This document shows, in pieces, positions 1 to 7,143 of a stretch of 64,000 nt of DNA (positions are counted from its first letter, which is position 1; every line of letters begins with the position of its first letter). The position numbers and the translations under genes are program-made. This DNA is from Chitinophagales bacterium (GTDB taxonomy: Bacteria; Bacteroidota; Bacteroidia; Chitinophagales; UBA8649), in contig JACJYS010000006.1 of the NCBI GenBank assembly GCA_020635995.1, forward strand, positions 62,001-126,000, in the 5' to 3' direction. The notes under the pieces were generated by a model. That model saw only the letters and a list, made by a program, of their open reading frames with translations. It made no database searches and was not told the origin of the DNA.

Positions 1-703
1 CTCCTTCTATAGTTTCTATAACTCCTTTTTGATTAAATAAATCGCCATTTGCCAGCATAAGACTTACAGGTTCTTTTTCGGCATTTTTATGTGTAGCAAC
101 ATAGTTTAAATACTCCGCTTCCGGCACATTAAAATACACCCACATTTGGCTGTTGTCAGATAAAGTGGTTAATAGCTCTCCTTCATCAAGTAAGCTTCCT
201 TCTCTTACTTGAAGTCTATCCATAATACCCGTAAAAGGGGCTTTAACATCTGTAAAGCCTAAATGTGTACTTGCCAGTTGTACTTCAGCGTTGGCTTTAT
301 CTAAGGTAGATTTTGCTAAAGCAAGCTCATTAGGCGATACTACATTGCTATCGGCTAAAGCTTTTGTATTTTTATATTCCGTTTCAGCCAGTCGTGCTTC
401 GGCTTTTGCTTTTTGCAGGTCGGCTTCATATACATTAGGCATTATTTTAAACATCATTTTGCCTTGAGGCACTAACTGTCCCTCATCTACATATATTTTT
501 TGCAAGTAGCCTTTTTCTAATGCTCTAAGTTCTATGTGTTTTATAGCATGAATTTGGCATACATACTCTTTAGTTATAGCAGTATCGGTAAGCAAAGGTG
601 TAGTAATAGGTAGCTGAATAACTTCTTCATGCTTTTTTTCTTTTGAGTGGCAACTGCTAAACACTGCTAATAGCAGCAATAAGAAATAAATTGTTTTGTT
701 CAT
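1..703 (-). CDS. RND efflux periplasmic adaptor (membrane fusion) lipoprotein, C-terminus off the left edge
   Basis: Open frame of 234 codons reading out of the window, from an ATG at 703. It starts with a lipoprotein signal peptide (hydrophobic run, then Cys18 after FSS). Seen next: a lipoyl-like hairpin (ALEKGYLQKIYVDEGQLV), a long helical coiled-coil stretch rich in Ala/Lys/Glu, the second lipoyl half (VKAPFTGIMDRLQVREGS) and the start of the beta-barrel domain. This order is typical of HlyD/AcrA adaptors, which join an inner-membrane RND pump to an outer-membrane channel. The pump and channel genes would be expected beyond the left edge. The substrate cannot be inferred. The missing part is the C-terminal membrane-proximal domain. 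Confidence 0.9.
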   Translation of the reverse strand, partial: MNKTIYFLLLLLAVFSSCHSKEKKHEEVIQLPITTPLLTDTAITKEYVCQIHAIKHIELRALEKGYLQKIYVDEGQLVPQGKMMFKIMPNVYEADLQKAKAEARLAETEYKNTKALADSNVVSPNELALAKSTLDKANAEVQLASTHLGFTDVKAPFTGIMDRLQVREGSLLDEGELLTTLSDNSQMWVYFNVPEAEYLNYVATHKNAEKEPVSLMLANGDLFNQKGVIETIEG

Positions 704-857
704 TTTTTTCAATTTTGTTTAATAAATATTTTGTTTATGTTTTAATTTGAAACCTCAAAAAATTAATAGGATTAGTATTTGATATGCCGTAAATGCATAA
801 CAATACTTACAGTAAACAAGCTATGTTTACTATAAATAAGAATGTGTTAAGTGAATT

Positions 858-1235
858 TTAAATTCTAAAATCTTGGAGTACTATAAAAATAGGCATGCCG
901 GCAAGTGTGCTGGTGCTATTTTTAAAAGTATAAAAATTATCGGTAAGAAATTTGCTCAGTGAGAGCTTACTAAAATCAATGTGGGCAAAAATTTGTGGAA
1001 GAGGTAAAGCTATGCTTATAAGTTTCTCTTCTTGTTCTGCTATTTCGCCAAAAACTTCGTAAAAGTTATTTTCTGTAGTTTTAATATAAGAAAGAAAGCA
1101 ATTATTAACGGTATAATTTATTGTATAATTACCGGCAGTTGCGGCATTGTAATTATCTGCTAATGAGATGTTTGTAGTTTCTGCGTGGAAGAAAAAACTT
1201 GCAATTAATACCAATAAAAATGTATAAACTTTCAT
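858..1235 (-). CDS. Hypothetical small secreted protein
   Basis: 125 residues from the ATG at 1235. An earlier in-frame ATG at 1268 would add 11 residues in front of an otherwise ideal signal peptide (MKVYTFLLVLIASFFFHA), so I chose the inner start. The mature part has no motif I recognise: it is Asn/Thr-rich at first, has one Cys, and alternates hydrophobic residues as in a beta-rich domain. It is divergent from nothing and stands alone between the efflux adaptor and the methyltransferase, all on the same strand but with gaps over 100 bases. Function unknown; probably periplasmic or surface-located. Confidence 0.55.
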   Translation of the reverse strand: MKVYTFLLVLIASFFFHAETTNISLADNYNAATAGNYTINYTVNNCFLSYIKTTENNFYEVFGEIAEQEEKLISIALPLPQIFAHIDFSKLSLSKFLTDNFYTFKNSTSTLAGMPIFIVLQDFRI

Positions 1236-1345
1236 TTGTTTTAAAACTGACGCAAAAGTAAATAACATTCAATATTGATTTATTGAATTTAGCTTTTTAA
1301 CATTACATTAACTATGGGTAAAAATTGCTATTTTAATAAGATATT

Positions 1346-2122
1346 TTAATTTTTCTTAGCAATAATAGCTACGGCATTTAAGTGATTTTTGTACTTTTTA
1401 AATGTTTTTCTCATAGCTAAAATTCTTTTTCGTTCATTTGGGTGGGTAATAATGTTAAACATTATTTTAAGTGTTCTAAAAAAGCCTTCATCATCTATTA
1501 CTCTTGATGGTTCTAACAAAAGCATGGGGTTAGTTTCTATACTTACAATAGAAAAACCTTCTTTTTTTAGTAGATTTTCCCATTCTTCTACAGTAAGCGG
1601 TCGGGCATTTACTTTTATCACGTTTGCTAATTGCTTTTGAATATCGGCTTTCAAATTTTCATCTATAGTGTTAGGCGTAAGACCTAATTCGTGTATGCCG
1701 TAGTATCCGTCTTTTTTTAGCAATCTGTAGGCTTCTTTAATAATATCCGACTTTCGGTGGTCGGCTTGCATGGTTAACATGGCTTCTCCATACACTTTAT
1801 TGGCACATTCTGAGTCTAAATTAGAGTTAGATGCATTGCCTACAACAACTTTTCTGTTTTTGCCTGTTATTTTCTTTTCTAAAAATGCTACGGCATCTTT
1901 GTTTAAATCCACTCCCGTGTATGATTTAGGATTTTTTTGAAGAGCAATATTGGCTGTAAAACCTAAACCCGGAGCAAATTCTACAATGTCATCTGCATTT
2001 GTAATGTTTAAGTTGTCTATTAATTTTTGTGTTAGTTCTTTTCCGCCAGGTCTAAGAACTTTTTTTCCCATTTTAGCTAAAATCCAGTGTCCTTGTTTGC
2101 TGTCAATTATTTGCTCACTCAT
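1346..2122 (-). CDS. Class I SAM-dependent methyltransferase
   Basis: 258 residues. SAM-binding motif I is visible at about 47-56 (VEFAPGLGFTA), followed by the acidic residue that holds the ribose at D72 (YTGVDLN) and a motif II/III region around residues 92-125. A C-terminal extension of about 90 residues probably forms the substrate lid. The glycine-rich loop has Pro in place of the usual Gly (APGLG), as in several small-molecule methyltransferases. It lies 14 bases downstream of the cupin gene on the same strand, so the two are probably one transcript. The substrate is not predictable from sequence; the cupin partner suggests a small-molecule or metal-linked role, which is inference. Confidence 0.8.
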   Translation of the reverse strand: MSEQIIDSKQGHWILAKMGKKVLRPGGKELTQKLIDNLNITNADDIVEFAPGLGFTANIALQKNPKSYTGVDLNKDAVAFLEKKITGKNRKVVVGNASNSNLDSECANKVYGEAMLTMQADHRKSDIIKEAYRLLKKDGYYGIHELGLTPNTIDENLKADIQKQLANVIKVNARPLTVEEWENLLKKEGFSIVSIETNPMLLLEPSRVIDDEGFFRTLKIMFNIITHPNERKRILAMRKTFKKYKNHLNAVAIIAKKN

Positions 2123-2136
2123 TTGTTTTATTTAGT

Positions 2137-2475
2137 TTATTTGTTAATGTTTTTTACTCTTTCTTCAGAATCTAAGATGGATAGCGTTAATCTTACTATA
2201 CTTTCTTTTTGAGCAGTAAGGCTATGAGGTATATTGCCTTTTAAACTGATTAAATCGCCTTTTTTAAGAATTAGAGATTCGTTTTGTACACCAAAACTTA
2301 TTTCACCTTCCACTATTTCTACTACAATAGGATATGGTGTTTTGTGTTCTTTTAGCTCTTGGTTTTCTTTAAAAGCTATTCTTATTTCTTTTGTAAAATC
2401 TGTTTGTAGTAATACCGAAACGGCAGGTTTATTTTCTTTAAAATCCAAATCTGCAAATAGAGATGCTGTTTTCAT
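2137..2475 (-). CDS. Cupin-domain protein
   Basis: 112 residues forming a single cupin barrel. The end of the conserved motif 1 and the motif 2 segment (KKGDLISLKGNIPHSLTA) are readable, including the G-D and the P-H-S that normally supplies one metal-ligand His. The HxH of motif 1 is degraded to EHKT, so the metal site may be incomplete and the protein may be a binding or sensor cupin rather than an oxygenase. It is the first gene of a two-gene unit with the methyltransferase and has its own promoter-like -7 box and a palindrome just upstream of the ATG. Confidence 0.75.
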   Translation of the reverse strand: MKTASLFADLDFKENKPAVSVLLQTDFTKEIRIAFKENQELKEHKTPYPIVVEIVEGEISFGVQNESLILKKGDLISLKGNIPHSLTAQKESIVRLTLSILDSEERVKNINK

Positions 2476-2478
2476 ATA

Positions 2479-2505
2479 TAATTAGACTAATTACAAACAA
2501 AGGTA
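2479..2505 (-). promoter_or_regulatory. Promoter -7 box and palindromic operator of the cupin/methyltransferase unit
   Basis: Read on the minus strand, TACCTTTG (2505 to 2498) matches the Bacteroidota -7 consensus TAnnTTTG exactly. It is followed at 2493-2479 by the perfect 15-base dyad TAATTAGTCTAATTA, which covers the expected transcription start. The start codon is at 2475. A repressor bound here would block transcription; the regulator is unknown. No good TTTG -33 box is present (CTTTA at the expected distance). Confidence 0.55.
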
Positions 2506-2787
2506 AACATTGTTTTTTTAATTATAAAGATAATTTTGTCTTTTATTTTGAGGTAAAAAGAATTTGAAAATTTGAAAATGAGCTAATTCGGAAATTATAA
2601 TGTCAACAAATATAGTTGCCCGAAAAGTACCCCGTGGGAGATTTTAGGTGGCTTAGACCAATAAGATGGATACCTCAAGCAAAGAAGTAGCCAAACTACA
2701 AATTCCTTCCGACAACTGGCTAATTGGAATACCATAGACAAAAAACTTATGATTATCCGTAAAGATACCTATGAAGTATTTTACATT
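2506..2787. other. Non-coding stretch with a possible decayed reading frame
   Basis: No intact gene. After a TAA, the plus strand has an uninterrupted frame from about 2669 running into repeat copy A (peptide includes NTIDKKLMIIRKDTYEVF) that stops inside the repeat. Protein-like composition without a start suggests the tail of a truncated gene, but I recognise no family. Weak evidence. Confidence 0.25.
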
Positions 2788-3262
2788 AACTTTTCTTTAG
2801 AAGAAAAGTTACAAAAGAATCGCACTAAGTTTTCAGCGACCCATTATAACCTCAACTCCTAAAAATCAAAAACTCATCACTCCGTTCTTCAAACAGTTTA
2901 ATTTTTTACGGAGTTTTCGGTTAATGGGTGCCCCACTTGCAAACTTAAAGTGCACTTTTTATCTGACCTTAATCAAAAATACGTTAAGAAATGATGTAAA
3001 ACAGACATCAACTATAAGTGGTTTTTATAAAAATACGGATAGACAAATTAGTATGCTCCTACGAGTGAAAATACTTTAGGAAAACTAAAATTGAGCATAC
3101 ATTAATTTGTCCTCGTCTGTTTTATAGCATTTTAGTATTTTTGATTACAGTCTTGATTTTTTGTTACTTTTGTATCAAGACAAAAGTAAAAGACCACAAA
3201 CTACTTAAACGTCCCAAGATGTTATCTTAAAGTATAAATTATTGGTATAATAACGGATAGTC
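2788..3262 (+). repeat. Dispersed structured repeat, copy A (inverted relative to copy B at 44944-45577)
   Basis: Nearly all segments of this stretch recur in reverse complement at 44944-45577. The element begins with a hairpin (2788-2810, arms AACTTTTCTT and AAGAAAAGTT around TAG). It has a core with long imperfect inverted arms (about 2964-3004 with 3114-3155, for example TAATCAAAAATAC and GTATTTTTGATTA) enclosing a tight inner stem (3042-3058 with 3093-3111). Towards the far end it has a second hairpin (TTACTTTTG and CAAAAGTAA, 3164-3189) and then a tail up to about 3262. No open reading frame of note. It looks like a MITE-like or palindromic repetitive element; no mobility gene is associated. 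Confidence 0.75.
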
Positions 3263-3271
3263 ATTAAAAAA

Positions 3272-4021
3272 CTATATTGAGTTCACTATCTCTAAAAACT
3301 CATCTCGCTTATCTTTAGAAATTGATACTATAATATCATTGCTCATTACTATGTAATTCCCGTCTTTTCTTACAAACTGCTTGATGTGTTTTATATTAAT
3401 AAAATACGAGCGGTGCGGTCGGTAAAAAACGTTATTGTTTTTGAGTATATCTACAAAATATTTAAGCGGTTTGCTTATTACATGACTTCTACCGTTTTCT
3501 ATATACACTTTGGTGTACATACCGTCTGCTTCCATCACTATTATTTCATCAAGTTTTACAAACAAAATACCATCAGAAACAGGCAAGCCTATTTTATCAA
3601 ACATAGCAGACTGAAAACTTAATTTCAGCTCTTTTATTTGATTTGAAAAATCTTGATTTTTTAATTGCTGTTTTACCTTTGCCACAGCTTCTTTTACCTT
3701 ATTGGGACGCATTGGTTTAAGCAAATAATCTACCGCATTCATTTCAAAGGCTTTTATGGCAAAATCGCTATAAGCGGTGGTAAATACTATTTTGAAATTA
3801 ATTTCTTCAGCTTCAAAAAAATCAAAAATTTGTGTGCCATTATACTCGGGCATTTCTATATCTAAAAAAACCAATTGAGGTTCTTCTGCTTTAATAATTT
3901 CTACTCCTTTTGGTAAATTTTCAGCTTCTAATATTTCCGTTATACCCTCACAAAAATCTTGCAGAATAGTGCTTAATAATTTTCTTGCCTTAGCCTCATC
4001 ATCTATTATTACTACTTTCAT
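3272..4021 (-). CDS. LytTR-family response regulator
   Basis: 249 residues. Receiver domain at 1-120 with the acidic pair D7-D8, phospho-acceptor D54 (VFLDIEMP), T81 and K102 (LLKPMRP) all present, so it should be phosphorylatable. A LytTR DNA-binding domain fills about 145-249 (FVKLDEIIVMEADGMYTKVY, then FYRPHRSYFINIKHI). Such proteins bind direct repeats in target promoters. It begins 4 bases after the stop of the histidine kinase gene on the same strand and is therefore its cognate partner. Targets are not identifiable here. Confidence 0.93.
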   Translation of the reverse strand: MKVVIIDDEAKARKLLSTILQDFCEGITEILEAENLPKGVEIIKAEEPQLVFLDIEMPEYNGTQIFDFFEAEEINFKIVFTTAYSDFAIKAFEMNAVDYLLKPMRPNKVKEAVAKVKQQLKNQDFSNQIKELKLSFQSAMFDKIGLPVSDGILFVKLDEIIVMEADGMYTKVYIENGRSHVISKPLKYFVDILKNNNVFYRPHRSYFINIKHIKQFVRKDGNYIVMSNDIIVSISKDKRDEFLEIVNSI

Positions 4022-4025
4022 GTTT

Positions 4026-5891
4026 TTAAGCTTTTGGGATTATTAAAGTTACTTTTGTTCCGGTAGCCTCGCCTTTATCATTGCTTAAATCTTCAATTTG
4101 TAACGAAATATCTGCTTGCCTTCCCATATTGAGTAGCTCTATCCTATTTTGTGTGGCAGAAGTGGCAAAACTTTTATGCTTTTTCATATTATTTTGTTGC
4201 AACATAGCTGACGCTTTTCTACCTATTCCATTGTCTTCAATAGTACAAATAACGTCTTGTTTTTCATTTGTGCTAAAAAATACGTTAAGTTTTTTCTCTC
4301 CTTTTTTATGAAGCAAACCGTGTTTTAATGCGTTTTCAATAAAGGGTTGTATCAACATTGGCGGAATAGAAACTTGTGTTTCGTCTATATTTTTAGCTTT
4401 TGAAACACTGTAATTTAATTCATCTTCAAAACGGATTTTTTCTAAAGACAAATACAATTCACTCGCTTTAATTTCATCTTCTAATGTAATGAGTTTCTCT
4501 CTGCTATGGTCAAGGTAAATACGCATTAAATCGGCAAATTTCCCTAAATAATCGCTAGCCAGTTCTCTATTGTTTAAGATAATGTATTCTTGTATAGAAT
4601 TAAAAGCATTGAACAAAAAATGTGGATTCATTTGAGATTTTAAAGCCTTTAATTCTGCCTGATTAAGTTGGCGTTCTAAATTGAGTTTATTTTCTGTTTC
4701 AAATAGTTTTAGTTCAGCTATTTCTGCACGTTTTTTAAGCTGTATTTGATAAATAAAGAAAAGTGCCAGTAGCAGAATAGCTAGTCCTCCAATTAATGAA
4801 GCAATAAATAATTTTTTGTTTTTGCCGGCTAACTGAGTGGCATATTGCTCATTTACTAAGGCTTGTTCTTTTTCTTGTTTTAAAATGTCGGTTTCATATT
4901 TTTCTTTTAGTTCTTCTGCTAAAGCCATTCTTTTTTCATTATCTAAAGAGTCTTTTAAAGTGATATAAACAAATTCTATTTCTTCGGCTTTATCAAATTG
5001 TTGAAGAGCCGAATACATAATTATCATTTTTTCCGCTATTCTTTTTTTCGATTGCATATCGCCCACATCTGTATAAATTTTGTAAGCATCTTCTAAATAT
5101 GGTTTTGCCAAAGTATATTTATGCTCTTTCACTAAACAAAACCCTTTAAACATCTTAATTTTCCCCAACTTTGACTTATCGGCAGATTGACTATAATAAA
5201 TTAATAATTCATCATAGAGCGTATATAGTTTTTGGCAATTATTATCCATATAATACATTTCCATCAAGGTAGATTTTCCTGCCATAATGCCTGGTGTAAA
5301 TCCAATTTCTTCGCTTATTTCTATTGCTTTGTTGAAATAAATTTCTGCATTGGTATAATCTTCCATAGTGCCGTAAGTATTACCTACTTCAAAATAATAT
5401 CTTGCTTTATTGGGTGATGGAGCATCATTTTTTACCATTTCTATTATTTCCAGCATAATAGATAATGCTTTATCGGTTTCGTTGGTAACGCGGTAGTAAG
5501 AGCTTAACTCACTTTTTATAAAAATTTGCTCTTCTTTTGGGCTATGTTGTTTAGATAGTTCGTAAGATTCTATAGCAAGATTCAATGCTTTATCGTACAA
5601 TTTGTTTTTACCATAATACATAGCCTTATAAATTAAAGCCTTAGCTTCAAATCTTTTATTTTTAAGTGTTTTAGCTATTAAATGGGCTTCTTCGGCTAAC
5701 TGCAAAGCCGAATCTAAATCCTGTTTAAATTCTAATCTAAAGGTTTCTATCAGCAATTCAAATCTAAGAGAATCTTGCTTTTGATAGTTAGATAATTCTT
5801 GTTTTAAACTATCAATTTGAGGGGTATTTTGGGTATAAGAAAATAGACTTATTGTAAAAAAACTGAGTAATAAGATTAGTTTTAGGTTCAT
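4026..5891 (-). CDS. TPR-sensor histidine kinase (His_kinase/LytS-like class)
   Basis: 621 residues from the ATG at 5891, chosen because MNLKLILLLSFFTISLFSYTQ is a clean signal peptide; an in-frame ATG at 5924 would spoil it. Order: signal peptide, tetratricopeptide repeats over about 30-330, coiled coil, one membrane span at about 361-384 (LFIASLIGGLAILLLALFF), then a cytoplasmic kinase core with the phospho-accepting His about residue 424 (MNPHFLFNAFNSIQEYI) and the ATP-site N and G boxes (FIENALKHG, DNGIGRKAS). The TPR region is outside the membrane and presumably senses a protein or envelope signal. Forms a two-component pair with the adjacent LytTR regulator. Confidence 0.92.
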   Translation of the reverse strand: MNLKLILLLSFFTISLFSYTQNTPQIDSLKQELSNYQKQDSLRFELLIETFRLEFKQDLDSALQLAEEAHLIAKTLKNKRFEAKALIYKAMYYGKNKLYDKALNLAIESYELSKQHSPKEEQIFIKSELSSYYRVTNETDKALSIMLEIIEMVKNDAPSPNKARYYFEVGNTYGTMEDYTNAEIYFNKAIEISEEIGFTPGIMAGKSTLMEMYYMDNNCQKLYTLYDELLIYYSQSADKSKLGKIKMFKGFCLVKEHKYTLAKPYLEDAYKIYTDVGDMQSKKRIAEKMIIMYSALQQFDKAEEIEFVYITLKDSLDNEKRMALAEELKEKYETDILKQEKEQALVNEQYATQLAGKNKKLFIASLIGGLAILLLALFFIYQIQLKKRAEIAELKLFETENKLNLERQLNQAELKALKSQMNPHFLFNAFNSIQEYIILNNRELASDYLGKFADLMRIYLDHSREKLITLEDEIKASELYLSLEKIRFEDELNYSVSKAKNIDETQVSIPPMLIQPFIENALKHGLLHKKGEKKLNVFFSTNEKQDVICTIEDNGIGRKASAMLQQNNMKKHKSFATSATQNRIELLNMGRQADISLQIEDLSNDKGEATGTKVTLIIPKA

Positions 5892-5989
5892 ACTTTTAGG
5901 GTTTGCACACATAAATATGCACAATTTTAGCTAAAACTATGTACCAAACTAAATAGAAACTGCTGAAAGTGCCGTTTTGGTTGCTTAAA

Positions 5990-6616
5990 CTAAAACACCG
6001 TTATTTTATTCCTTTCTAATTTTACTTCTTTGCGTTCTTCTAACTTTTTTAGTAGCCTTGATATTACTTCTCTTGATGTATTTAGCTCTTGGGCAATTTG
6101 AGCGTGCGTAATATTTAATTCACTATTTTCTGTTGCATCTACTTGTTTGTGCAAATAATTTAGCAATCTTTCATCTAACTGCTTAAATGCCACTTCATTA
6201 AGCGTTTCTAGCACTTCATCAAAACGCTGGTTGTACGAACGCAAAACAAATCTATTCCAGCTTGGATATTTCATCATCCAATCTTCCATAGATGATGACG
6301 GAACAGCTACAACTTTTGAATCTTCTACCGCCTGCACTTTTATACTGCTCATTTTATCGTAGCACGCAAAAGACATAGCACAGCCCTGCCCCGCATCTAA
6401 ATAGTATAAAAATAGCTCGTGCTCTTCTTCATCTACTTTAAATACTTTAAATTTTCCATCAAAAAGCAAGGGAATATACTTTATAATACTCCCATGATCT
6501 ATAATAACTTCATTTTCTTTGTACTTAACTATTTTTCCTTTTTTTTCAATTTCAGCAAGTAAATCTGCATCTAAAAATTCGGGAAAATGTTCGTTTAAAA
6601 TATCTATTATTGGCAT
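5990..6616 (-). CDS. Crp/Fnr-family transcriptional regulator
   Basis: 208 residues. Residues about 25-120 form the cyclic-nucleotide-binding-like beta roll (VIIDHGSIIKYIPLLFDGKFKVFKV begins it; each piece fits the fold), and about 150-205 a winged helix-turn-helix (HAQIAQELNTSREVISRLLK). The two Cys residues near AGQGCAMSFACYD fall in the region of the ligand pocket, but the N-terminal four-Cys iron-sulphur pattern of true Fnr is absent. Starts 2 bases after the stop of the ElaA-like acetyltransferase, so it is co-transcribed with it. Ligand and regulon unknown; heme, NO or redox sensing are all possible in this family. Confidence 0.88.
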   Translation of the reverse strand: MPIIDILNEHFPEFLDADLLAEIEKKGKIVKYKENEVIIDHGSIIKYIPLLFDGKFKVFKVDEEEHELFLYYLDAGQGCAMSFACYDKMSSIKVQAVEDSKVVAVPSSSMEDWMMKYPSWNRFVLRSYNQRFDEVLETLNEVAFKQLDERLLNYLHKQVDATENSELNITHAQIAQELNTSREVISRLLKKLEERKEVKLERNKITVF

Positions 6617-6618
6617 AA

Positions 6619-7065
6619 TTATTCTTTTATCATTTCGTAATGTGGCAATCCGTCTTCTAAATACTCTGTGCTACATACTTTAAATCCATAACTTTTATAG
6701 AAAGGTACTAAATATGTTTGTGCAGAAATTCTGCATGCACTTGTTTTAAATTTTTCATTTAAAACTTTTAGGCTTTCTTCCATTATTTTTCTTCCTAATC
6801 CAAGTTTTCTGTACGCTCCGTCTGAAACTACTCTACCTATTGAAGCTTCTGTATAAGAAATTCCTTGTGGTATTACTCGTGCATAAGCCACTACCTTTTC
6901 TTTATCTTTTAGCATTACATGCCACGATTTTTGATCTTTATAATCGGTATCTTGGTAAGCGGCATTTTGTTCTACTACAAAAACTTTTTCTCGCAAGTGT
7001 ATAATGCCGTATAGTTCTTCTAAACTTAGTTTATCAAAAGATTTTATAGCTGTAGTTATTTCCAT
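6619..7065 (-). CDS. ElaA-like GNAT N-acetyltransferase
   Basis: 148 residues. The GNAT acetyl-CoA pyrophosphate loop is visible (RKLGLGRKIMEESL, matching R/Q-x-x-G-x-G/A). The N-terminal LREKVFVVEQNAAYQDTDYKD is the hallmark of the ElaA subgroup (usually VFVVEQ...YxD.D..D). Acts on an unknown small amine or protein in the cytosol. First gene of a probable two-gene unit with the Crp-type regulator; a -7 box lies upstream. Confidence 0.88.
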   Translation of the reverse strand: MEITTAIKSFDKLSLEELYGIIHLREKVFVVEQNAAYQDTDYKDQKSWHVMLKDKEKVVAYARVIPQGISYTEASIGRVVSDGAYRKLGLGRKIMEESLKVLNEKFKTSACRISAQTYLVPFYKSYGFKVCSTEYLEDGLPHYEMIKE

Positions 7066-7075
7066 AAAATTTTAC

Positions 7076-7083
7076 CAAAGATA
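7076..7083 (-). promoter_or_regulatory. -7 promoter box of the acetyltransferase/Crp unit
   Basis: TATCTTTG on the minus strand, an exact match to TAnnTTTG, 10 bases upstream of the ATG at 7065. No convincing TTTG -33 box. The leader would be very short. Confidence 0.5.
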
Positions 7084-7091
7084 CGTAAAAT

Positions 7092-7122
7092 AAAAAAGGG
7101 TTGCTTAATGCAACCCTTTTTT
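7092..7122 (-). terminator. Intrinsic terminator of the S1 gene
   Basis: Stem GGGTTGC/GCAACCC extended by an A/T tract, loop of five bases; on the minus strand the stem is followed by a T-run. It lies 22 bases after the S1 stop codon and also insulates the acetyltransferase promoter. Confidence 0.85.
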
Positions 7123-7143
7123 TAAAATATCATAACTGAAAAA

